DNA of 6,519 bases from Blastocatellia bacterium (GTDB taxonomy: Bacteria; Acidobacteriota; Blastocatellia; Pyrinomonadales; Pyrinomonadaceae): contig DNNE01000009.1 in NCBI GenBank assembly GCA_003487805.1, forward strand, positions 21,717 to 28,235. Reading direction: 5' to 3'. The first letter of the stretch is position 1; every line of letters starts with the position of its first letter. The notes beneath the pieces were generated by a model. It was not told where the DNA came from. It ran no database searches and was given only the letters and a program-made list of their open reading frames with translations. Shown piece by piece: positions 1-5,299 of the stretch. The translations under genes and the position numbers were made by a program.

Positions 1-10
1 AGAGTCACTC

Positions 11-391
11 TCACAAACCTAATGCCCGACGGATGATCTGACGGACATTCTCACACTTTTGAAAACTCTCTTGGGCTTCGATGAGGTCAGCAGAGTCGCC
101 CGGATATCGATACTCGACGGCGAAAGAACTGAGAACATTTAGATCCGATGTCAATGATGACCAACTGGGCTCAACTGAAAGTGTCAGGGCGAGAAGATCG
201 GCAAGATCGTGAGTCTTTGGAAAAGCAATATTGGTTTCCTGCAAGAACGCCTTCAAATACTTTTCGGCACACTGCTGAGCATGAAAGCAGACGGCATCGT
301 AATTGGGATGCTGGATCGCGTTCAATTCACGCTGTGCTGTAGCGAAATCTCCTTCAGCCTTAGCGATCCATTCAGCGGTGATCGACTTCAT
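11..391 (-). CDS. HEPN domain protein, partner of the upstream MNT nucleotidyltransferase
   Basis: A 126-residue all-helical protein of the HEPN family. The family pattern is visible: an N-terminal amphipathic helix (EWIAKAEGDFATAQREL, 7-23), the core helix with FHAQQCAEKYLKAFL (36-50), the THDL turn (60-63), and the VEYRYPGD segment (92-99) before the C-terminal helix. Length is typical for a single-domain HEPN. HepT-type RNase toxins carry R-x4-6-H (often R-x4-H-x-Y); here R95 is followed by YPGDSADL with no histidine, so RNase activity is not supported. The RYPG/RYPD form belongs to another HEPN class paired with MNT proteins. The ATG lies inside the end of the MNT gene (20-nt overlap), which implies translational coupling and a shared complex. 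AAGGGG sits about 11 nt upstream, a loose ribosome site. Hand counts of lines in this pair give about 45-47% G+C, against 58% in a trpS line, which hints at later acquisition. Family assignment is firm; biological role is unknown. Confidence 0.87.
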   Translation of the reverse strand: MKSITAEWIAKAEGDFATAQRELNAIQHPNYDAVCFHAQQCAEKYLKAFLQETNIAFPKTHDLADLLALTLSVEPSWSSLTSDLNVLSSFAVEYRYPGDSADLIEAQESFQKCENVRQIIRRALGL

Positions 392-692
392 ACAACACGC
401 GGCCCCTTTCTACAATTTCGCGTATGAACCAATCATTCTGAGCGACGCGTTCGGCTATTTGCTGGGGCGTTCGGACTATCAGGTCGAGAGGAATATTGGC
501 ACTGATTCTATTTCGAATTTCTATCGCTTTGCGTGCTGGCTTACCTTTGAAAGGAAGTACCACAAGAATGTCAACATCCGAATCCTTGGAGGGCTCTCCA
601 TACGCATGCGATCCAAACAAAATCACTCGATCCGGATTAAACTCGCGCACGATTTGCGAAGTTAGATCTTCTATCTTTTTTGCCTCAGTCAT
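372..692 (-). CDS. MNT-type minimal nucleotidyltransferase
   Basis: A 106-residue minimal nucleotidyltransferase of the polymerase-beta superfamily. The GS-x10-D-x-D signature fits exactly: G27-S28, then D39 and D41 within SDVDILVVL. A third acidic residue is likely D70 in the strand IPLDLIV. All catalytic positions therefore look intact. Family members transfer a nucleotide, usually AMP, to a partner; in characterised MntA-HepT pairs the MNT adenylylates the HEPN toxin on a tyrosine. Whether this one modifies the adjacent HEPN is inference, since that HEPN lacks the usual R-x4-H-x-Y target motif (it does have Y94 and Y96). The gene begins 9 nt after the scpB stop and overlaps the HEPN gene by 20 nt, so it is probably read as part of the scp operon. 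The ATG at 692 has no close Shine-Dalgarno site; GGAGAGG lies further up, within the end of scpB. Short length and the pairing distinguish it from larger nucleotidyltransferases. Confidence 0.9.
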   Translation of the reverse strand: MTEAKKIEDLTSQIVREFNPDRVILFGSHAYGEPSKDSDVDILVVLPFKGKPARKAIEIRNRISANIPLDLIVRTPQQIAERVAQNDWFIREIVERGRVLYEVDHR

Positions 693-701
693 GACGAAAT
701 C

Positions 702-1328
702 TTACGCCTCTCCGCCTGCCAGATCTTGAAAGTCTTCGATGCTGGGCAGTTCCGTGAGGTCCTTCAATCCGAATTGAATCAGAAACTCCTTTGAGGTGCC
801 GTACATCATGGGACGGCCGACTGTTTCTTTTCGTCCTTTGGCAACAATTAGACGCTTGTCGAGCAAGGTCTTGATGGCGGATGGTGATTGCACGCCGCGA
901 ATTTCCAGAATCTCCGGCACAGTCACCGGTTGTTTGTACGCAATCACTGCCAGCGTCTCAAGCGAGGCGAGCGAAAGTTTCGCGCTCGGTTTTGATTTGA
1001 GATAAGCGCGCACCTGCTCGTGAAATTCCGCGCGCGTAGCGATCTGCCAACCGCCGGCTATTTCACGCAACTGCAAGCCGCCGTTGCCCTCGTCATACTT
1101 CGTCACCAGTGCCGTAATCGCTCCGTCAACCAGATCGCGATCTACCTTGATGACGCCGGCGATCGTCTTTGCACTAATCGGTTCGTCAGCCACAAAGATC
1201 AGCGCCTCAGTAATTGAACGAAGCTCGGCCTCGCTAATATCTCGATATCCCTGGATTTCGGAATCGGACGAGTCGACTACCTCGACCTCATCATCACCTG
1301 CGGTAGCAGCTTTTGCTTGATTGCTCAT
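702..1328 (-). CDS. scpB: Segregation and condensation protein ScpB
   Basis: ScpB is the dimeric winged-helix (kite) subunit that binds the middle of ScpA and, with SMC, forms the bacterial condensin that organises and segregates the chromosome. At 208 residues it has normal length. Diagnostic blocks are EALIFVADEPIS (41-52) opening the first winged helix, LSLASLETLAVIAYKQPVT (118-136) and EIRGVQSPSAIKTLL (142-156) in the second, and GRKETVGRPMMYGTSKEFL (165-183) in its wing. The first 30 residues are acidic and variable, as is common. It follows scpA, but 121 bp separate the two, unusually far for this pair, and a palindromic repeat fills the gap. No good Shine-Dalgarno site precedes the ATG at 1328. 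The neighbour downstream is an MNT-HEPN pair; in many genomes a pseudouridine synthase (rluB) follows scpB, but none is visible here. Confidence 0.96.
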   Translation of the reverse strand: MSNQAKAATAGDDEVEVVDSSDSEIQGYRDISEAELRSITEALIFVADEPISAKTIAGVIKVDRDLVDGAITALVTKYDEGNGGLQLREIAGGWQIATRAEFHEQVRAYLKSKPSAKLSLASLETLAVIAYKQPVTVPEILEIRGVQSPSAIKTLLDKRLIVAKGRKETVGRPMMYGTSKEFLIQFGLKDLTELPSIEDFQDLAGGEA

Positions 1329-1352
1329 GAGTAAAATTCTTTGCTGTTTCTT

Positions 1353-1433
1353 CCTCTGGGAGAGGGCCGGGGTGAGGGGATTTATTGCGTCACGCTAATA
1401 CCCTCACCCTAACCATCTCCCAAAGGGAGAGGG
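1353..1433. repeat. Palindromic REP-like repeat between scpA and scpB
   Basis: Two 21-nt arms, 1358-1378 and 1401-1421, are inverted copies that match at 17 of 21 positions by hand alignment and share the cores GGGTGAGGG / CCCTCACCC and GGGAGA / TCTCCC. The loop is 22 nt. Each arm has its own small hairpin: CCTCT-GGG-AGAGG at 1353-1365, and a perfect 6-bp stem TCTCCC-AAA-GGGAGA at 1416-1430. The CCCTCACCCTAACC...CTCCC wording resembles dispersed intergenic repeats I recall from many bacterial genomes; copy number here cannot be judged from one copy. In the scpA-to-scpB transcript it would fold into a stable stem. It lacks a following U-run in the minus direction, so it is not a classic intrinsic terminator. 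Confidence 0.8.
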
Positions 1434-1449
1434 CACTTGCGCCCAATAT

Positions 1450-2268
1450 TCAGGCAGGCGAAACGGCCCGCGCTGTGATTTCACCAAAAGTCTCTCGCTG
1501 CTGTAGAGCGATTTCGCTAAGACGAACCAATTCGAGAACTGAAAGAAACGCCACCACCAATTGGCGGCGCGACTGAGCGCGCTCGAAGAATTTCATCAAG
1601 TTCAATTCGCCCGCCGACCTCACCATGTTTCGCAACCGATCGATCATTTCAGCCATCGTCACTTCTTCTCGCTCAATCTCCATCATCACTTCTTCTTTGT
1701 GGCGAGCGAGAATTTTCTGGAAGACCGTCAACAGATCGAATAGGCCGACTGCTACTTCCGGATTGTTTTTGTCAGTTTCGATCTCGGCGCGCTTGAACAC
1801 CGCGTGTTCAACTGTGGCGCGCGACCAGAGCATTTCCGCCGCGGCCTTGAACTTCTCGTGCTCAAGCAATCGATTTACGAGTTCTGCGCGCGGATCGGTC
1901 AACTCTTCTTCCACGGCCAGCGGATCGCGCGGCAGAAGCATGCGCGACTTCAGCTCGATCAACTGCGCTGCCATCACCAGGAAATCACCGGCCACCGTGA
2001 GATCAAGCTCCTGCATCAGTTGCAGATAACGCAAGTATTCATCGGTAATGCGCGCGACCGGAATGTCATAGATGTTTACTTGTTCCTGACGGATTAAATA
2101 CAGCAACAGATCGAGCGGTCCTTCGAAATCGCCAAGGGTAATTTTCAACTGATCGCTGTCACCGTCAGGTGTGATCGACGGTTGCGCCCCGGCAACGCTG
2201 TAAGTCGGCGCTGCTTCGGCCGCGCCTTCGCCCGGTTCACTGTCTATGGTTTGCGTGATGTCTTCCAT
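1450..2268 (-). CDS. scpA: Segregation and condensation protein ScpA (kleisin)
   Basis: ScpA is the kleisin that bridges the SMC head and neck and recruits ScpB. The protein is 272 residues from the ATG at 2268. After a variable acidic/Ala-rich leader of about 40 residues comes the N-terminal SMC-neck-binding region with the hallmark FEGPLDLLLYLI (48-59) and QVNIYDIPVARITDEYL. Then come the helices around AAQLIELKSRMLLPRDP, a charged middle that binds ScpB, and a C-terminal winged helix (LVVAFLSVLELVRLSEIALQ). An alternative TTG start at 2277 adds three residues and overlaps the trpS stop as TTGA. I prefer the ATG, 5 nt after that stop, but neither has a clear Shine-Dalgarno site and coupling to trpS is likely either way. 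Function is well supported by conserved blocks and by scpB following on the same strand. Confidence 0.95.
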   Translation of the reverse strand: MEDITQTIDSEPGEGAAEAAPTYSVAGAQPSITPDGDSDQLKITLGDFEGPLDLLLYLIRQEQVNIYDIPVARITDEYLRYLQLMQELDLTVAGDFLVMAAQLIELKSRMLLPRDPLAVEEELTDPRAELVNRLLEHEKFKAAAEMLWSRATVEHAVFKRAEIETDKNNPEVAVGLFDLLTVFQKILARHKEEVMMEIEREEVTMAEMIDRLRNMVRSAGELNLMKFFERAQSRRQLVVAFLSVLELVRLSEIALQQRETFGEITARAVSPA

Positions 2269-2273
2269 GGTTA

Positions 2274-3263
2274 TCAACTGCGCGCGCCAATCAATCCCAG
2301 ACCCTTCTTGGCGTGATTCAACGTCAGCTGCGCAATCGCTTCCGCGCGTTCCGCCCCCTGCTCCAATATCTGACTCAGTTTATCATCATCAATGCTCCGG
2401 ATGCGTTCCTGAATCGGCTTCAGAAACTCGATGCACACGTCCGCCAGCTCCTGCTTTAGGGCCGCATAGCCCTTGCCTTTGAACTGCTCTTCGATCTCAG
2501 CCGGCGTCTTGTTGGTTAGCAGATGATAAATCGTCAGCAAATTATTTATCGCGGGGCGCGATTCGTCGAACTTGATTTCAGTGCCTGAGTCAGTAACGGC
2601 GCGCTTGAACTTTCGTCGCACGGCTTCGTCATTATCCAAAAGCATGATGCAGCCCGCTTCGCTTTCTTCATCGGACTTTGACATTTTCTTCGCCGGATCG
2701 GCGAGCGACATGATGCGCGCGCCAACCTTGGGAATGAATGGATCAGGAACGACGAAAGTCTGACCATAGTCGCGATTGAAGCGAATGGCGATGTCGCGCG
2801 TCAGCTCGAGATGTTGCTTTTGATCTTCGCCGACCGGGACCAGATCGGTTTGATAAAGCAGAATGTCCGCCGCCATCAGCACCGGATAATCAAACACACC
2901 CACGCTGACGTTCTCTTCGTGCTTGCGGACCTTGTCCTTGTACTGTGTCATCCGTTCCAACTCGGACACGCGCGCCACGCAGTTGAGCAGCCAGGTCAAC
3001 TCAGCGTGGGCCGGCACATCTGATTGCACGAAGACGGTCGAGACGTTGGGATCGATGCCCACCGCCAGATAGATGCGAGCAAGTTCACGCGTCTTTGCCG
3101 CCACCATCTTCGGATCCTGCGGCGCTGTAATCGCGTGAAGATTTACGATACAGAAAAAGCTTTCATAGTCACGCTGCAATGCCACCCAGTTACGCAATGC
3201 CCCGAGATAATTCCCCAGGTGAACATTGCCGGTCGGTTGCGCGCCACTGAAGATTCTTTTCAT
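2274..3263 (-). CDS. trpS: Tryptophanyl-tRNA synthetase
   Basis: A class I aminoacyl-tRNA synthetase that activates tryptophan with ATP and loads it on tRNA-Trp in the cytoplasm. Its 329 residues match the usual bacterial size. The Rossmann-fold signatures are complete: SGAQPTGNVHLGNYLGAL, with the HIGH-equivalent HLGN at 15-18; YPVLMAADILLY (126-137), whose Asp (D133) belongs to the tryptophan pocket; GEDQKQHLELTRDIA (146-160); and the KMSKS loop at 193-197. The DNDEAVRRKFKRAVTDS block (210-226) marks the typical bacterial TrpS. The gene starts 6 nt after the protease stop with little Shine-Dalgarno character and ends just ahead of scpA, so it is an internal operon gene. No T-box leader or trp-type attenuator fits in the 6-nt gap, so no tryptophan-specific control is visible. 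The synthetase looks fully functional. Confidence 0.97.
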   Translation of the reverse strand: MKRIFSGAQPTGNVHLGNYLGALRNWVALQRDYESFFCIVNLHAITAPQDPKMVAAKTRELARIYLAVGIDPNVSTVFVQSDVPAHAELTWLLNCVARVSELERMTQYKDKVRKHEENVSVGVFDYPVLMAADILLYQTDLVPVGEDQKQHLELTRDIAIRFNRDYGQTFVVPDPFIPKVGARIMSLADPAKKMSKSDEESEAGCIMLLDNDEAVRRKFKRAVTDSGTEIKFDESRPAINNLLTIYHLLTNKTPAEIEEQFKGKGYAALKQELADVCIEFLKPIQERIRSIDDDKLSQILEQGAERAEAIAQLTLNHAKKGLGLIGARS

Positions 3264-3269
3264 TCGAAC

Positions 3270-3914
3270 TTACGCACCTATGAACAACAGTCGAATAGCA
3301 ATGGGCATCACCACTCTAAAGATTGCGCTAAACACGCCCGTAAACATTGCCAAAATCAAGAGAATAAAACCAAACCGTTCCAGAGCTTCGAACCCCGATT
3401 CAAAGCTGGGCGGCAGAAGACTTTGCAGCACCTTACTGCCGTCGAGTGGCGGAATCGGAATCAAATTAAAAACGCCAAGCGCCACATTCAGCCTAAAGAA
3501 AACCCACAACAAATCGACCGCACCCAGTGCGATCATGGAATTAGTTCCGGCGGGCACCAGCGCTCCACCACCAATTTCGATGAGTCCTAGCGAATAGCAG
3601 ACTCGAATAATGATCCCGGCAACTATAGCGATAATGAAATTACAGATGACGCCGGCAATCGAAACCCAGAAATTCGCCACTCGTTTGTTTCGCCACCGAA
3701 AGGGATTGACCGGCGTCGGCTTGGCCCAGCCAATCAGGGGGGCGCCGGTGAAGAAGGACATCGCTGGAAACAAGAGCGTGCCAATCGGGTCCACGTGCAC
3801 CATTGGATTTAACGAGATGCGCCCTTGTAAGCGCGCCAGATCGTCGCCAAAGTAATTCGACGTCCAGGCATGGGCCGATTCGTGCACTGACAGAGAGAAA
3901 ATCAGCGCAACCAT
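3270..3914 (-). CDS. Site-2 protease family (M50) membrane metalloprotease
   Basis: An integral-membrane zinc metalloprotease of the M50 family, in the short form without a PDZ domain. The catalytic HExxH is HESAH (11-15 from the ATG at 3914), followed by family blocks GDDLARLQGRISLNPMVHVDP (23-43) and IGWAKPTPVNPFRW (61-74). The third zinc ligand is D158 in NLIPIPPLDGSKVL (150-163). Hydrophobic membrane segments lie near 1-10, 44-57, 82-107, 127-154 and 182-212. The substrate is unknown. From this ATG only 10 residues precede HESAH, too few for a full first helix. The frame stays open upstream, encoding LDSGQIGQFVLY, back to a stop at 3987-3989. Translation probably starts at CTG 3950 (226 residues) or ATT 3953, because GGAG lies 7 nt before the CTG and the ATG has no suitable ribosome site. 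It is the first gene of the operon, 6 nt before trpS. Confidence 0.92.
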   Translation of the reverse strand: MVALIFSLSVHESAHAWTSNYFGDDLARLQGRISLNPMVHVDPIGTLLFPAMSFFTGAPLIGWAKPTPVNPFRWRNKRVANFWVSIAGVICNFIIAIVAGIIIRVCYSLGLIEIGGGALVPAGTNSMIALGAVDLLWVFFRLNVALGVFNLIPIPPLDGSKVLQSLLPPSFESGFEALERFGFILLILAMFTGVFSAIFRVVMPIAIRLLFIGA

Positions 3915-3957
3915 GTATAAAACAAACTGTCCAATTTGACCGCTGTCCAGAATCTTT

Positions 3958-3961
3958 CTCC
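3958..3961 (-). promoter_or_regulatory. Shine-Dalgarno GGAG suggesting a non-ATG start for the M50 protease
   Basis: On the minus strand GGAG is followed by 7 nt and then CTG at 3950-3948, in frame with the protease and encoding a plausible first membrane helix. An in-frame ATT at 3953-3951 would be 4 nt away. No ATG, GTG or TTG occurs in frame between the upstream stop (3987-3989) and the ATG at 3914. This is one of the few well-spaced Shine-Dalgarno sites in the window. Confidence 0.5.
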
Positions 3962-3992
3962 GTAAGAACTTTCGTCTTCTAACTCGTCAGCG

Positions 3993-4022
3993 AAAATATC
4001 ATCGCAGTTTAGCGCCAGTCAA
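3993..4022 (-). promoter_or_regulatory. Candidate sigma-70-type promoter for the M50-trpS-scpAB operon
   Basis: Read on the minus strand, TTGACT (4022-4017, five of six to TTGACA) is followed by an 18-nt spacer and TATTTT (3998-3993, four of six to TATAAT). The -10 box is preceded by TGA, giving an extended -10. The start site would fall near 3986, leaving a leader of about 35 nt to the probable CTG start. It lies just after the stop of the propeller gene at 4025. The match is by eye only. Confidence 0.45.
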
Positions 4023-4024
4023 AG

Positions 4025-5068
4025 TTAGCCTTCGACCAATAGCGCCCCTGGAATTCCGAGCGGCAAACTAAAGAGGGCGTCGTTCGTAGCGACAATCATC
4101 TCGCCCTGCGGACCAAACGCGACGCCTACCATGTTCATGCCCGCCACAATCAATTCCGCCTTCTTTGCGTCTACAGAAATCTTCACGATCCCTCGACGCC
4201 CGCGCAATGCCGCAGCCACGTAGAGATTTCCAGCCGCGTCAAGAGCCAACCCCTGCGGACGGCCAAGGCCGCGAAAGAACACGCTCGACTTTCCGTCCTG
4301 GTCGAAACGGGTAATCGAATCAAAGCTGGAAACCGTTGGACCGGTCACATAAAGGTTGTCGTCCGGCCCGAACGCCAGATGGTATGCCGACACCGAAGGC
4401 TCATGTTCGGCCCAGGCTCCGGCCTCTCCAATCTCGTTGACTCGATAAATCGTTCCCGACCGATCGCCAACAAACATCTGCCCCTCACGATTGAAAGCCA
4501 GGCCCGTCGCGACGCCCAAATCGCTCGCAAACGCAACGACCTCTCGATCGCGCGTGATGCGATACACGGTCCCATCAAATCGACTGGTCACAAACATGCG
4601 GCCGGTTCGATCAAAGGCGATGCTGGTTGGGTTCATGACGTCGCCAGAGAAGTCTTCGATCATGCCTTCAGTGTCGATTCGATAGAGCGACACTGGAACA
4701 TGCTCTCCGCGCGAACCTGACCGCGTGACAAACAAAGCGCCGTCGGCGGGATTGAACGCCGGACTGGTAACCGGATGCAGATTCCCAGCGACCTGCCGGC
4801 CGAGCACGAAATCCACTCCGCCAGTGCCTGGTTGAGCTGCAGAATCGCCGGCGACGGCAACCTGCACCGCACCCTCAGTCGCCATTTCAGGGATGATTGC
4901 GACCGCGCGCCTTCGATTCGCAGAAACAAGGTGAGCAATTGCGCCGCCAAAACGCACCTCGAGCGTGTTCAGCAAATCTGCTGAAATCTCGTTGTACTCA
5001 ACTATGATTTCGCCACCGGGAATCCCCGCCGCGGGGCTCAAGGTCTTGACGCTTTGGGCTCGACTCAT
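4025..5068 (-). CDS. IPT/TIG domain plus six-bladed NHL/SMP-30-like beta-propeller protein
   Basis: A 347-residue protein with two parts. Residues about 6-75 look like an IPT/TIG immunoglobulin-like domain (LSPAAGIPGGEIIVEY, then VRFGG, then AIIPEMATEGAVQVAV). Residues about 98-340 hold six NHL-like repeats with the pattern hydrophobic-AF-x-x-x-G-x-hydrophobic-V followed by hydrophobic-Y/x-R-hydrophobic; clear copies start near 99, 146, 186, 227, 270 and 312 (for example GLAFNREGQMFVGDRSGTIYRV, where only the spacing varies between copies). This predicts a six-bladed propeller of the NHL/SMP-30 gluconolactonase-like class. I see no convincing lactonase metal-site set, so a ligand- or protein-binding role is as likely as catalysis. 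There is no signal peptide, and an in-frame TAG at 5087-5089 rules out a longer start, so it is probably cytoplasmic. GAG lies 5 nt before the ATG. It stands between divergent hflX and the trpS-scp operon; its role is unknown. Confidence 0.85.
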   Translation of the reverse strand: MSRAQSVKTLSPAAGIPGGEIIVEYNEISADLLNTLEVRFGGAIAHLVSANRRRAVAIIPEMATEGAVQVAVAGDSAAQPGTGGVDFVLGRQVAGNLHPVTSPAFNPADGALFVTRSGSRGEHVPVSLYRIDTEGMIEDFSGDVMNPTSIAFDRTGRMFVTSRFDGTVYRITRDREVVAFASDLGVATGLAFNREGQMFVGDRSGTIYRVNEIGEAGAWAEHEPSVSAYHLAFGPDDNLYVTGPTVSSFDSITRFDQDGKSSVFFRGLGRPQGLALDAAGNLYVAAALRGRRGIVKISVDAKKAELIVAGMNMVGVAFGPQGEMIVATNDALFSLPLGIPGALLVEG

Positions 5069-5090
5069 CTGAACTCGATTGTGACGCTAC

Positions 5091-5119
5091 ATCCTAACGG
5101 CGCATTTACCAGTTGTCTA
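5091..5119 (-). promoter_or_regulatory. Candidate promoter for the IPT/NHL gene
   Basis: On the minus strand TAGACA (5119-5114, five of six to TTGACA), a 17-nt spacer and TAGGAT (5096-5091, four of six to TATAAT) precede the ATG at 5068. The predicted start near 5084 leaves a leader of about 16 nt. The -35 box abuts the end of the palindromic repeat that begins at 5121. Evidence is consensus matching by eye. Confidence 0.35.
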
Positions 5120-5120
5120 A

Positions 5121-5220
5121 CCTCTGCGGTAAGTCTCTGCGTTCTCTGCGCCTCAGCGGTGAAGTCCCTCACATATATTCACCGCGGAGACGCCGAGATC
5201 GCAGAGGTGGCGCAGAGAAT
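5121..5220. repeat. CTCTGCG-rich imperfect palindrome in the divergent intergenic region
   Basis: Two arms of about 43 nt, 5121-5163 and 5178-5220, are imperfect inverted copies around a 14-nt loop rich in A/T at its right end. The inner ends pair best: GCGGTGAA (5156-5163) with TTCACCGC (5178-5185), and in the inner 30 positions about 25 pair. Inside each arm the heptamer CTCTGCG or close variants recurs, so the element is also a degenerate direct repeat. The wording (CTCTGCG...CTCAGCGGTGAA) resembles a dispersed repeat that I recall as frequent in environmental genomes, including Acidobacteriota; that is memory, not a search. It occupies most of the 231-bp space between the propeller gene and hflX. 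As a transcript it would fold into a long hairpin, but no U-run follows in either direction. Confidence 0.82.
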
Positions 5221-5273
5221 TCGAAAATCGGCCACAACCCACCTGCGACGTGACTATCCGCAAACTCAGCGCG

Positions 5274-5282
5274 TGATATAAT
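5274..5282 (+). promoter_or_regulatory. Extended -10 promoter for hflX
   Basis: TGATATAAT contains a perfect TATAAT (5277-5282) preceded by TGA, the extended -10 form that can work without a good -35 box. At 17-nt spacing the -35 position reads CTATCC (poor); GTGACT at 5250-5255 is 21 nt away and too far. A start near 5289 would give a leader of only about 11 nt to the ATG at 5300, with no Shine-Dalgarno site. Confidence 0.55.
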
Positions 5283-5299
5283 TCTCCGAAGTCCACTGG

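Noticed and set aside
11..692. Calling the pair a proven HepT-MntA toxin-antitoxin system
   Set aside because: The HEPN lacks the R-x4-6-H RNase motif, so only family membership and pairing are supported.
1353..1433. Intrinsic terminator between scpA and scpB
   Set aside because: The stem is strong but no U-run follows on the minus-strand transcript; the nested, repeat-like design fits a dispersed palindrome better.
3264..3269. T-box or trp attenuator for trpS
   Set aside because: Only 6 nt separate trpS from the preceding gene, leaving no room for a leader, and no T-box-like sequence was seen before the operon.
3024..3590. 188-codon plus-strand open frame opposite trpS and the M50 gene
   Set aside because: It is antisense to two genes with complete family motifs, spans their junction, and its product has no recognisable domain and a composition rich in His, Gln and Arg, typical of a shadow frame.
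5121..5220. CRISPR-like array from the recurrent CTCTGCG heptamers
   Set aside because: Units are too short and degenerate, there are no regular spacers, and the symmetry is inverted; no cas genes are present.
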